DNA from: Rhodospirillaceae bacterium
GTDB taxonomy: Bacteria; Pseudomonadota; Alphaproteobacteria; Rhodospirillales; UBA2165
Assembly: GCA_947467145.1 (NCBI GenBank)
Contig: CANIGJ010000001.1
Coordinates: 186,001-250,000 of the forward strand
DNA length: 64,000 nt
Direction: 5' to 3'
Each line of letters begins with the position of its first letter. Within the stretch, counting starts at the first letter, position 1. The position numbers and the translations under genes were made by a program. This document shows positions 28,655 to 37,205 of this stretch, piece after piece. The notes beneath the pieces were generated by a model, which had not been told where the DNA came from, made no database searches, and was given only the letters and a program-made list of their open reading frames with translations.

Positions 28655-29878
28655 CTAACTTATCGCGAGCAGCCACAAGACCGCCGCCGCCATCGAGAGC
28701 AGGGTCATCGGGATACCGCAGCGCGCATGCTCGGCGAATCCTAATGTAACGCCGACCTCGCGGGCGCGTTCGACGACGATGATGTTGGCGAGCGAGCCGA
28801 CGACCAGCAGATTGCCCGCCAGGGTCGACAGCACCGCCAACGCGGTCAGCGCATGTCCCGACAGATCGGGCGCAATGGCCAGCAGCAGGACGACCGTCGG
28901 CACATTGCCGATCACATTGCTGCCGAACAGCGACAACGGCAGGAGAACGGGCAGGCTGCCCGGCCCCCAGCCCGCATCGGCCAGCCACACCATCACCTGT
29001 TGCGGCAAGCCCGTGCGCGCGAAGGCCTCGGTCACGATGAACAATCCAGCGAACAGCACCAGCAGGTGCCAATCGACCAGACGCAGCATATCGCGCGATG
29101 CGAAGCGGCGGCTGACCAACAGCGCGCCGGCGACAATCAAGATACTCATGACATGCGGCAAGGGGCTCGCGAACAAGGCGAGCAGCACCGCGCTGGCGGC
29201 GGCGGCCTTGGCGAGGCCCATCCGATCCGGCGTCGGCATGTCGATACTCGGGGCGGAACGGTCGGCGATGAAGCCATCTCGCCAGACCCGCCACACGACG
29301 AGATAGACGATGACGAGGCCGATCAGCGCCGGCGGCCCGGCAACAATCAGGAATCGCCAGAAATCGAGATGCCCGGCCTGACCGATCAGGATGTTCTGCG
29401 GATTGCCGATGATGGTGGCGGCCGAGCCCGCATTGGCGCCGCCCGCCAGCCCGATGAGGTACGGGCGGGGATCGAGCCCCCGGCCCCGCAGACCCGCGAT
29501 CAGCATCGGCGTCATGGCGAACACGACGATATCGTTGGCCAGCAGGGCGGACAGCAGCCCGGCCACCGCGACCGTCAGGGCCAGAATCTGGGCCGGCGAG
29601 GCATCGCTTACCGCGATCCGGGCCGAACACCAGTCATAAAAGCCACAGGCGGCGAATTGGGCCGACAGGATCATCAGGCCAAACAGCATCAGCAGCGTCG
29701 GCAGATCGACCGCCAGCGCCGCATCGGCCGCCGCGATGCCGCCGCCGGCCACCAGGGCAATGCCACCCAGAATGGCGATACCGGTGCGATCGATCCGCAG
29801 CCCGGGCCAGCGCCCCAGGGCCATCCCCAGATAGACGGCGGCGAAAACGGCGACGACGAAGAGGATTTCAGAGCTCAT
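28655..29878 (-). CDS. SLC13/ArsB-CitM superfamily anion transporter
   Basis: A 407-residue polytopic inner-membrane protein with about ten to eleven hydrophobic segments. The paired motifs LLANDIVVFAMTPML (near residue 115) and ATIIGNPQNILIGQ (near 150), and the mirrored FGSNVIGNVPTVVLLLA and VVGSLANIIVVERA in the second half, are the inverted-repeat transport signatures of the ion-transporter superfamily. It likely imports a dicarboxylate or other anion for the downstream BKACE, CMD and HyuA enzymes, with which it is co-directional. Its ATG is 47 bp from the divergent cupin start. Confidence 0.82.
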   Translation of the reverse strand: MSSEILFVVAVFAAVYLGMALGRWPGLRIDRTGIAILGGIALVAGGGIAAADAALAVDLPTLLMLFGLMILSAQFAACGFYDWCSARIAVSDASPAQILALTVAVAGLLSALLANDIVVFAMTPMLIAGLRGRGLDPRPYLIGLAGGANAGSAATIIGNPQNILIGQAGHLDFWRFLIVAGPPALIGLVIVYLVVWRVWRDGFIADRSAPSIDMPTPDRMGLAKAAAASAVLLALFASPLPHVMSILIVAGALLVSRRFASRDMLRLVDWHLLVLFAGLFIVTEAFARTGLPQQVMVWLADAGWGPGSLPVLLPLSLFGSNVIGNVPTVVLLLAIAPDLSGHALTALAVLSTLAGNLLVVGSLANIIVVERAREVGVTLGFAEHARCGIPMTLLSMAAAVLWLLAIS

Positions 29879-29925
29879 CCGGCCACGGTATGATGCGGGA
29901 AAATATTCAGCAACAGGAGGCCGCT

Positions 29926-30348
29926 ATGGCTGGCATTACCCCGAATTACCCGGCTCACAACGGCCTCGATCCGATGCTCTCGCGCTTCGTCGATGTCGAC
30001 GGCATGGAATGGACCGATTTCGCACCGGGCATGAAGCTCAAGTGCCTGTATAAGGACGACGCCAAGAAGGAAAGCGTCTACCTGTTCTGGGCGCAGCCGG
30101 GCGCGATGATCCCCGAACATATCCATACCGGCGCGGAATTCACCTTCGTGCTCGAAGGCTCGATGGAAGAAGCCGAAGGCAATTGCGTGGCAGGCAATTT
30201 CGTCTGGCGCCCCTATCACAGCAAACATACCGTGCAGTTGCCCAAGGGCGCCAAGTTCCTGACCTTCTTCCAAGGATCGGCCCAACGCACCGCGACGGGA
30301 AATCTGTTTCCGTCGTACGAACCGGCCGCGGTCAAAGCAGCCGAATAG
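29926..30348 (+). CDS. Small single-domain cupin (ChrR-like)
   Basis: A 140-residue metal-binding beta-barrel. The cupin metal set is visible: PEHIHTGAEFTFVLEGSMEE supplies His, His and Glu, and FVWRPYHSKHTVQLP supplies the later His. The N-terminal half resembles anti-sigma ChrR-type cupins, but no sigma factor is next to it. The start is ATG at 29926 with AGGAGG six bases upstream, rather than the open frame from 29890. The enzymatic substrate, if any, is unknown. Confidence 0.85.
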   Translation: MAGITPNYPAHNGLDPMLSRFVDVDGMEWTDFAPGMKLKCLYKDDAKKESVYLFWAQPGAMIPEHIHTGAEFTFVLEGSMEEAEGNCVAGNFVWRPYHSKHTVQLPKGAKFLTFFQGSAQRTATGNLFPSYEPAAVKAAE

Positions 30349-30360
30349 GCGCGCCCCTCA

Positions 30361-31401
30361 TCAGTTCGGCGAAACGACCAGCCGGTTGACGAAACGCGCG
30401 GTCGGCGTGTCGGGCAGGCGCCCGGCGACGCGTGCGCGCTCGACCGGCTGCAATAGATCGCGCACATAGGCGCAATTGCGGTGCATGCCGTAGCGCAGCC
30501 ACACGATCAGGCGACGCTTGTGCATCGGATGGGCGGCGCGGTGCAGGCCGTCCGGATCGGTCAGGAAGCCGTCGCCCGCCGCGCCGGCAATCCGTTCCTC
30601 CAGATTGCCGAAGAGCGTGCGATAAACATCGTCGCGGCCATATCCCGTGCCTTCGAACAATTCGTCGAGCTTGTCCGACACGGCGAGTTTTTCGCCGTCG
30701 GCCAATTCAACGGTGAAGCGACCCTTGCCCGCGAAATGCTGCGCCAGCGTATCCGGATGGTGGCTGTAGCGGATGTATTCGTGGCAGCCGTCGTCGAGCG
30801 TGTCGGTCAGATACAGAAAGAGGACGCAGTTCTTATAATCGTCGCCGTCGCGATGGAAATTCTGCGTGATGCCGGTGCCGAATTCGGGACGCGGAAACGA
30901 CCACCAGGCATTCATCGAATAGAGGCTCGGCACGCATCCCAGATAATTGCCGACCGCGTCCAGGATACGCGGATCGTTGGCGAGTTCCAGGACATGCGGC
31001 GCCATGATCACATCGTGCGCGCGGTAGGAACCGAAATGCGCCCGGCCCGCGAGATCGTCGGGGCGCGCTTCGACCTGATCGCTCTGCGCGACGACATGGG
31101 CATTGAAGCATGGCCGCTCAGCGAAATAGCCGAGCAGGTCTGTGATTTGCGTGGGCGATAGCAGCGGGCCGAGACGCGCATAACCTTGGTCGTGCAAGGG
31201 TGCTGCGATCTCCGCCCCGGCCGAAGGATCGAACCGGCCGGTGCCCAGGAGTTCGGCCAACTGATTCACCCGCTGGGCGAAATCGAGCGCGAATATCTTA
31301 CGCTCGCGATAGCCCAGACGAAGCTGATGCAGCACCAAGTAATCGGTATCGATCGCGAGCGCCGATGGATTACTCGTCTCTTCGGTACGCGGTACCGCCA
31401 T
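30361..31401 (-). CDS. PhyH-like Fe(II)/2-oxoglutarate dioxygenase
   Basis: A 346-residue protein resembling phytanoyl-CoA dioxygenase. The iron triad is visible as His and Asp in FHRDGDDYKNC and the distal His in YIRYSHHPDT, with a long insert between. These enzymes hydroxylate a side chain using oxygen and 2-oxoglutarate. It is the last gene of a three-gene run behind two acyl-CoA dehydrogenases (14-bp gaps), so a CoA ester or a related lipid-like acid is a sensible substrate. The ribosome-binding site is weak, so translation may depend on coupling. Confidence 0.75.
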   Translation of the reverse strand: MAVPRTEETSNPSALAIDTDYLVLHQLRLGYRERKIFALDFAQRVNQLAELLGTGRFDPSAGAEIAAPLHDQGYARLGPLLSPTQITDLLGYFAERPCFNAHVVAQSDQVEARPDDLAGRAHFGSYRAHDVIMAPHVLELANDPRILDAVGNYLGCVPSLYSMNAWWSFPRPEFGTGITQNFHRDGDDYKNCVLFLYLTDTLDDGCHEYIRYSHHPDTLAQHFAGKGRFTVELADGEKLAVSDKLDELFEGTGYGRDDVYRTLFGNLEERIAGAAGDGFLTDPDGLHRAAHPMHKRRLIVWLRYGMHRNCAYVRDLLQPVERARVAGRLPDTPTARFVNRLVVSPN

Positions 31402-31415
31402 TTATGATCCGGAAG

Positions 31416-32600
31416 CTAAAGCCCAAGCATTGATTTCGCCAGGATCGTCGTCTGAATTTCGGTCGATCCGCCGAAGATCGTATAGGCCCGATAGTTAAGA
31501 TATCGTGGCGCCGCCGTGAGTAGGTCTTCGTCTTCCTCGGGCAGTTGCAGGGTTTCGTACAGCGGGCGCTCGACAACCCATTTCAAGGCATGCTCACCAA
31601 TGGCATCCATCGTCAGTTCGGCGATCTGCTGGCGGACCTGGCTCCAGCGCATTTTAACCAGCGAAGAAACCGGCCCCGGATTGCCGCCGGACTGCAGCGC
31701 CGACAGGATCGAGATATCGATCATTTCCATCGCATCGAGATCCGTTCCCAACTCCGCCATGCGCGCGATGATGTCCGGATCGTCCGGGCAATGCGTTTTG
31801 ATCTTGTTGACCAGGCGCGTAAACTGAGCGCGCACACGTCCCGCCGACAGGCTGCCGCCGCGTTCGAACTCGAGCAGATATTTGGCGCAATCCCAGCCCT
31901 TGTTCTCTTCGCCGACGCGATTGGATTTGGGCACGCGCACATTATCGAAGAAGACTTCGTTGAATTCGTGATCGCCGCCATTGCCGTGGATCGGCCGGAT
32001 GGTGATGCCTGGGCTATCCAGATCGACGAGCAGGAAGGTGATACCTTCCTGACGCTTGCCTTCATTCGAGGTGCGCACCAACGCAAAAATGCGGTTCGAT
32101 TTGTGCGCCTGGGTGGTCCAGATCTTCTGGCCGTTGACGATATAATCGTCGCCGTCCGACTCGGCCTTGCATTTGAGCGAGGCAAGATCCGAACCCGCAC
32201 CCGGCTCGGAATAGCCCTGCGCCCAATGATCTTCGCCCGCCGCGATGCGCGGCAGGTAAAAATCTTTTTGGTCCTGGCGGCCGAACTTCATCAGCACCGG
32301 GGCCAGCATGACGCGGCCGGCGCCGTTATACATCGGCGCGTTGTAGCGCGCGCATTCGGTATCGAAGATGTAACGCTGTACGGCCGTCCAACCCGAGCCG
32401 CCATATTCCTTGGGCCAGTTGAAGACCGACCAGCCCCGCTTGTGCAACGCGCGATGGAAATCGATGGAGATTTCCGGCTCGTTGATGAACGCCGACGTCA
32501 ATTCGACGGCGCGCTGAATATCCTTGCTGACATTGGCCACGAGGAATTTCTGGACCTCGTCACGGAAAGCCAAATCCTGGGGCGCGATGTTCAAATCCAT
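31416..32600 (-). CDS. Acyl-CoA dehydrogenase, likely catalytic partner of a pair
   Basis: A 394-residue flavoprotein with the ACAD core: QGYSEPGAGSDLASL, KIWTTQAHKSNRIF, and the C-terminal YTIFGGSTEIQTTILAKSML. At the position where short-chain ACADs have YEGTSEIQ the Glu is replaced by Gly, so the catalytic base must lie elsewhere. It is adjacent to a second, more divergent ACAD, the arrangement of heteromeric ACADs known from actinobacterial sterol and other bulky CoA-ester degradation. GGAGGAG precedes the ATG. The gap to the upstream ACAD is 14 bp. Confidence 0.9.
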   Translation of the reverse strand: MDLNIAPQDLAFRDEVQKFLVANVSKDIQRAVELTSAFINEPEISIDFHRALHKRGWSVFNWPKEYGGSGWTAVQRYIFDTECARYNAPMYNGAGRVMLAPVLMKFGRQDQKDFYLPRIAAGEDHWAQGYSEPGAGSDLASLKCKAESDGDDYIVNGQKIWTTQAHKSNRIFALVRTSNEGKRQEGITFLLVDLDSPGITIRPIHGNGGDHEFNEVFFDNVRVPKSNRVGEENKGWDCAKYLLEFERGGSLSAGRVRAQFTRLVNKIKTHCPDDPDIIARMAELGTDLDAMEMIDISILSALQSGGNPGPVSSLVKMRWSQVRQQIAELTMDAIGEHALKWVVERPLYETLQLPEEDEDLLTAAPRYLNYRAYTIFGGSTEIQTTILAKSMLGL

Positions 32601-32614
32601 GGCGTTTCTCCTCC

Positions 32615-33754
32615 CTATTCCGCTGCGACCGTGAGCAGGCCGTGCGACGCGGTCTCCGGATCGGAAATGATCGCGCCGTAGCGCCGGAGATGCTCGCGCG
32701 TCGTCCCGAACATCATTTCATAAGCGAGCAGACGTTTGACGTAACCGCCCACCGACAATTCGTCGGTTGTACCGATCGCGCCGTGCAGTTGGATCGCTTC
32801 CTGCGCGACGGCGCGCGACGCCCGGCCGATTTTCGCCTTCGCGCCGACGACGGCACGTTCGCGCCGCTCGGCTGAGCCATCGAGGCTGAGGGTCGCGAAC
32901 AGACACGACGCGCGCGCCTCTTCTTCTTTGACCTTCATGCCGACCATCCGATGCTGCAGCACCTGGAACTTGGCCAGCGGCTGACCGAACTGGACGCGCG
33001 TCTTGGTGTATTCGACGGTCTGCACAACCAGGGCCGACATCGCGCCCACCGCATCCGCCGACAGCGCCGCGATCGCACGCTGCACGGTTTCCTCGACGGC
33101 GGCACCGGCCTGTTCGTTACCGCCAAGCAATGACGATTCCGGAAGGGCAACATCGACCAATTCGATATCAGCGAGCCGCCCACCATCGACGCTGCGATAG
33201 CCCCGCACGGTCACGCCGCGCGTGGCGACGGGAACAACGAAGACGCCGACGCCGCTGCCGATCTGGGCCGAAACCAGCAAGGTATCGGCCATCGTGGCAC
33301 CGAGCACGGTCTTCTTGGCACCCGACAAGGTGAAACCATTGGCTGTTTTTTTGGCCTCGGTCGGCTTGGCCTGATCCTGCACCGCGAAGGCCAGCCGCGA
33401 CTTGCCTTCGACGACCGGCCCGAGAATTTCCTGGCGCTGTGCGGGCGCGCCCAGCTTGGCGACGATGCCGCCGCCCAGCACCACGGTGGGCAGATAGGGT
33501 TCGAGCACCAGGGACTTGCCGAAAGCTTCCATCAGGATCGCGATCTCGACCGCGCCAGCGCCGAAGCCGCCGTCGTCTTCCGCGAACGGTAAACCGAGCC
33601 AACCGAGTTCGGCGATTTCGCTCCAGAACTCCGGGCTCCAGCCCGCAGCGCTGTCGGCGGTCTTCTGGAAGGTCCGGTAATCGTACCGTCCCGCAAGGAA
33701 TTTCTCGGCGCTGTCGCGCAGAATCGTTTGTTCGGTATCGTATTGAAGATCCAT
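32615..33754 (-). CDS. Acyl-CoA dehydrogenase, divergent second subunit
   Basis: A 379-residue ACAD-fold protein with the N-terminal helices (DLQYDTEQTILRDSAEKFLA), a weak FAD/substrate region and the C-terminal segment ending RLLAYEMMFGTTREHLRRYG instead of the EGTSEIQ signature. It therefore looks like the non-catalytic or half-site subunit of a heteromeric enzyme with the following gene. It is the first gene of the operon and its promoter lies in the 190-bp gap shared with mmsA, next to a perfect palindrome at 33821-33837. Confidence 0.88.
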   Translation of the reverse strand: MDLQYDTEQTILRDSAEKFLAGRYDYRTFQKTADSAAGWSPEFWSEIAELGWLGLPFAEDDGGFGAGAVEIAILMEAFGKSLVLEPYLPTVVLGGGIVAKLGAPAQRQEILGPVVEGKSRLAFAVQDQAKPTEAKKTANGFTLSGAKKTVLGATMADTLLVSAQIGSGVGVFVVPVATRGVTVRGYRSVDGGRLADIELVDVALPESSLLGGNEQAGAAVEETVQRAIAALSADAVGAMSALVVQTVEYTKTRVQFGQPLAKFQVLQHRMVGMKVKEEEARASCLFATLSLDGSAERRERAVVGAKAKIGRASRAVAQEAIQLHGAIGTTDELSVGGYVKRLLAYEMMFGTTREHLRRYGAIISDPETASHGLLTVAAE

Positions 33755-33820
33755 GTCGTCCCTGCTCTTTGGCCTGTGCCTTTTGGCCTGCGTGTCGGCT
33801 TTTCTGAACGATACCAGATA

Positions 33821-33837
33821 TATCAGGTTACCTGATA
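33821..33837. promoter_or_regulatory. Palindromic operator candidate between ACAD operon and mmsA
   Basis: TATCAGGT-T-ACCTGATA is a perfect 8-bp dyad around one base, sitting in the divergent 190-bp region. Its size fits a GntR- or TetR-type operator. No regulator gene is adjacent, so the binding protein is unknown. Confidence 0.55.
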
Positions 33838-33944
33838 AAGGGTCAACGTTCGGCGCGCCGTTCCCATGTTAATCCCGCCAAATCCTGTTGCCTTCGCGCG
33901 AACGATGCAACAGGCTTTGCAGCAACGAGAAAAAACGAGGCTTC

Positions 33945-35450
33945 ATGACGGATTTGACCCACTTTATCGGAGGCAGCCGCGTCACCGGACGTTCGGGCCG
34001 CTTCGGCGACATTTTCAATCCCGCGACCGGCGAACGCACCGCCCGCGTTCCCTTTGCCGACGCCGACGACATCAAGGCCGCGGTCGATGCGGCGGCCGGG
34101 GCCTTGCCCGCGTGGGCGGCAACGCCGCTCGGCAAACGCGCCGAGATCATGTTTCGCTATCGCGCCCTGCTCGATGTGCATCGCGACGAACTCGCGCGCT
34201 TGATCACGGCAGAACACGGCAAGGTGTTGAGCGATGCCCACGGCTCGCTCCAACGCGGGATCGAGGTCGTGGAATTCGCCTGCGGCCTGCCGCATCTGCT
34301 GAAGGGCGAGTTGTCCAAGAATGTCGGCACCGGCGTTGACAGTTGGTCGCAGCGCCATCCGGTCGGCGTCTGCCTCGGCATCACGCCGTTCAATTTCCCG
34401 ACCATGGTGCCGATGTGGATGTATCCGCTCGCCATCGCCTGCGGGAATACCTTCATTCTGAAGCCATCGGAAAAGGTGCCCTCGGCCGCGTTGCGGCTCG
34501 CCGAACTGTTCAGCGAAGCCGGCCTGCCCCCGGGCGTGTTCAATGTGCTGAACGGCGACGGCGCGACAGTAGAAGCCCTGATCGACGAGCCGCGCGTCGC
34601 CGCCATCAGCTTTGTCGGCTCCACGCCCATCGCCGAAGCCATCTATCGGCGCGGCAGCGACCGCGCCAAACGCGTGCAAGCCTTGGGCGGCGCCAAGAAC
34701 CATCTGGTGGTGGCGCCCGATGCCGATCTCGAACAGGCCGCCGACGCGTTGATCGGCTCGGCCTATGGATCGGCGGGCGAACGCTGCATGGCGATTTCGG
34801 TCGCCGTCGCGGTCGGCGCGGTCGCCGATCCCTTGGTCAAGGTTCTGGCTGACAAGGTACGCCGATTGCGCATCGGCCCGGGCCTCGACCCCGATTCGGA
34901 AATGGGGCCGCTGATCAGTGCGGCGCATCTCGCCAAGGTGCGCGGTTATGTCGATGCCGGCGTGCAGGGCGGCGCCGATCTGGTGGTCGATGGCCGCGCC
35001 ATCAAATTGCAAGGTTTCGAGAACGGCTTTTTCCTGGGTGGTTGCCTGTTCGATCGCGTCACCCCCGATATGGCGATCTATCGCGAGGAAATTTTCGGAC
35101 CTGTGCTCGGCGTAATCCGGGTCGACGACATGGACCGCGCGATCCAGCTCATCGACGAACACGCTTATGGCAACGGCACCGCGATCTTCACCCGCAACGG
35201 CGAGACGGCGCGCAACTTCGTCGATCGGGTCCAGATCGGCATGGTCGGCGTGAACGTCCCGATTCCGGTCCCCATGGCCTATTACAGTTTCGGCGGCTGG
35301 AAACGATCCTTGTTCGGACCGTTGCATGTACACGGCGCGGACGGTATTCGGTTCTATACGCGGACCAAGACGGTCACCCAACGGTGGCCGCACCAGGAAC
35401 CGTCACAAGTATCGTCTGGGGCGAACCTATCCATGCCCACGATGCGCTAA
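33945..35450 (+). CDS. mmsA: CoA-acylating methylmalonate-semialdehyde dehydrogenase
   Basis: A 501-residue aldehyde dehydrogenase of the MmsA branch, oxidising methylmalonate or malonate semialdehyde to propionyl- or acetyl-CoA. Motifs are GITPFNFPTMVPMWMYP, KPSEKVP, FVGSTPIAEAIY, LGGAKNHLVV and the catalytic Cys at about residue 281 in GERCMAISVAV. The MmsA-type GERCMAIS differs from the GQRC seen in most ALDHs. The start is ATG at 33945, though the frame is open from 33888. It is divergent from the acyl-CoA dehydrogenase pair and directly upstream of the isochorismatase-like gene, fitting the last steps of valine, beta-alanine or branched-acid breakdown. Confidence 0.92.
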   Translation: MTDLTHFIGGSRVTGRSGRFGDIFNPATGERTARVPFADADDIKAAVDAAAGALPAWAATPLGKRAEIMFRYRALLDVHRDELARLITAEHGKVLSDAHGSLQRGIEVVEFACGLPHLLKGELSKNVGTGVDSWSQRHPVGVCLGITPFNFPTMVPMWMYPLAIACGNTFILKPSEKVPSAALRLAELFSEAGLPPGVFNVLNGDGATVEALIDEPRVAAISFVGSTPIAEAIYRRGSDRAKRVQALGGAKNHLVVAPDADLEQAADALIGSAYGSAGERCMAISVAVAVGAVADPLVKVLADKVRRLRIGPGLDPDSEMGPLISAAHLAKVRGYVDAGVQGGADLVVDGRAIKLQGFENGFFLGGCLFDRVTPDMAIYREEIFGPVLGVIRVDDMDRAIQLIDEHAYGNGTAIFTRNGETARNFVDRVQIGMVGVNVPIPVPMAYYSFGGWKRSLFGPLHVHGADGIRFYTRTKTVTQRWPHQEPSQVSSGANLSMPTMR

Positions 35451-35462
35451 CGCAGAGAATCC

Positions 35463-36143
35463 ATGCCCCACAACGTCGAAATCCCCGCCTACGTCATCGA
35501 ACGCATCATGGCCAAACGTGGCCGCCTGCACGTCTTCGATCATTTCGACGCGAGCAAGACCGCGCTCGTCGTCATCGACATGCAGAATTTCTTCGTGGCC
35601 GACGTGGATTCGGCCAAAAGCATCTGTCCCAACATCAATCGTCTGGCCGCCGCCTTGCGCGCCCAGGGCGGCCATGTCGCCTGGGTCCAGATGGAACTGG
35701 CCGACAGCGCAGAAGCACCCAGCAAATGGTCGATCTATCACGACTATTTCTTCACAGCCGCCAAACGCGATGCGCACAAGCAAGGCTGCGTCGCCGGCAG
35801 CGACGGAGTGAAAGTCTATAAAGACCTAATAGTCGATCCCGCTGATATTGTGACCCATAAGCGCCGGTTCAGCGCCTTCATCCAGGGATCGTCCGATCTC
35901 CACGATCGGCTGCAGACGATGGGCATCGAGAACCTGCTGATCGCGGGGACCGTGACCAATTTCTGCTGCGAAACGAGTGCGCGCGACGCCATGATGCTCG
36001 ATTATCGCGTCGTCATGGTTTCCGACGCCTGCGCGGCGCGTTATGACGAGGACCATATCGTCGGCCTCACATCCGTGTGGCAAAGTTTCGGCGATGTCCG
36101 CGCGGTAGACGACTGCATCCAAAATCTGCTTCATTCCCGTTAG
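35463..36143 (+). CDS. Isochorismatase-family cysteine hydrolase
   Basis: A 226-residue hydrolase with the family triad: Asp39 in VVIDMQNFF, Lys at about 133 in THKRRFSAF, and Cys at about 168 in TNFCCETSARDAMM. Members cleave amides such as N-carbamoyl compounds, ureidoacrylate and nicotinamide. It begins 12 bp after mmsA and is probably co-transcribed. Ureidoacrylate-type hydrolysis upstream of malonate semialdehyde chemistry would link to MmsA, but this is inference from context only. A second cysteine immediately follows the catalytic one. Confidence 0.9.
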   Translation: MPHNVEIPAYVIERIMAKRGRLHVFDHFDASKTALVVIDMQNFFVADVDSAKSICPNINRLAAALRAQGGHVAWVQMELADSAEAPSKWSIYHDYFFTAAKRDAHKQGCVAGSDGVKVYKDLIVDPADIVTHKRRFSAFIQGSSDLHDRLQTMGIENLLIAGTVTNFCCETSARDAMMLDYRVVMVSDACAARYDEDHIVGLTSVWQSFGDVRAVDDCIQNLLHSR

Positions 36144-36191
36144 CCCCCGCGACGTTGACGCCCTGACGGGTTCCGGAGACAATCCTTTCAT

Positions 36192-37199
36192 ATGACGATC
36201 CTTGTAACAGGCACCGCCGGTTTCATCGGCAACCACCTGGCCTTGCGCCTCCTCGAAGCGGGCCAACAGGTCGTCGGCCTGGACAATCTGACCCCGTATT
36301 ACGACGTCCGCCTGAAAGAGGCCCGGCTTAAGCGGCTGGCCCAGTTCAGCGGCTTCACCGATGTGCGCATGGATCTCGAGGACAGGCCTGGCATGCAGGC
36401 CCTGTTCGAAAAGCATAAGCCCAGCATCGTCGTCCATCTGGCCGCCCAGGCCGGCGTGCGCTACAGCATCGACGCGCCGCACAGCTATATCGACAGCAAT
36501 CTCGTCGGGCTCGGCAACGTGTTGGAAGGCTGTCGCCAATCCAAGACCGAGCACCTGCTGTTCGCGTCCTCCAGTTCGGTCTATGGCGTCAATACGAAGA
36601 TGCCGTTCTCGACCGAAGATCCCGTCGATCATCCGATCAGTCTGTACGCCGCAACCAAGCGCGCCGGCGAATTGATGGTTCATACCTATGCCCATCTGTT
36701 CAACATTCCCGCGACGTGCCTGCGCTTCTTCACCGTGTACGGTCCGTGGGGACGGCCCGATATGGCGCTGTTCCTGTTCACCGACGCCATCCGCCAAGGC
36801 AAGCCGATCAAGGTCTTCAACAACGGCCATATGCGCCGCGCGTTTACCTATATCGACGATATCGTTGAAAGCATCGTGCGCCTCATACCTTGTACGCCAA
36901 CCCCGGTTAAATCGGAGAGCGGCCTGGCGCCCGGCGTCAGTCCGGTCGCCCCCTTTCGCGTGTTGAATCTCGGCTCGTCGGAGACAGTGGCGCTCGAACG
37001 CTATATCGAATTGATCGAGGAAAACCTCGCGCGCAAGGCGATCAAGGAATACATGCCGCTGCAGGCCGGCGACGTGCCCGCCACGTCGGCGGACGTTACC
37101 GATCTGCAATCCGTCATCGATTGGCGCCCGACGACAACCGTCGAGACCGGCGTGAAGAACTTCATCGCCTGGTACAAGGAATACTACGGCGCGAATTAG
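36192..37199 (+). CDS. NAD-dependent nucleotide-sugar 4-epimerase (UDP-glucuronate epimerase type)
   Basis: A 335-residue extended short-chain dehydrogenase. The NAD-binding GTAGFIGNHLALRL is at the N terminus, the catalytic Tyr and Lys are in LYAATKRAGELM (near residue 157), and SSSSVYG supplies the Ser. NLTPYYDVRLKEARL and the YGPWGRPDMALFLF segment are the marks of UDP-glucuronate 4-epimerases, which make UDP-galacturonate for surface polysaccharides. It opens a stretch of cell-envelope genes (hydrolase lipoprotein, barrel protein, O-antigen-ligase-like protein). Confidence 0.9.
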   Translation: MTILVTGTAGFIGNHLALRLLEAGQQVVGLDNLTPYYDVRLKEARLKRLAQFSGFTDVRMDLEDRPGMQALFEKHKPSIVVHLAAQAGVRYSIDAPHSYIDSNLVGLGNVLEGCRQSKTEHLLFASSSSVYGVNTKMPFSTEDPVDHPISLYAATKRAGELMVHTYAHLFNIPATCLRFFTVYGPWGRPDMALFLFTDAIRQGKPIKVFNNGHMRRAFTYIDDIVESIVRLIPCTPTPVKSESGLAPGVSPVAPFRVLNLGSSETVALERYIELIEENLARKAIKEYMPLQAGDVPATSADVTDLQSVIDWRPTTTVETGVKNFIAWYKEYYGAN

Positions 37200-37205
37200 C
37201 CGTGG

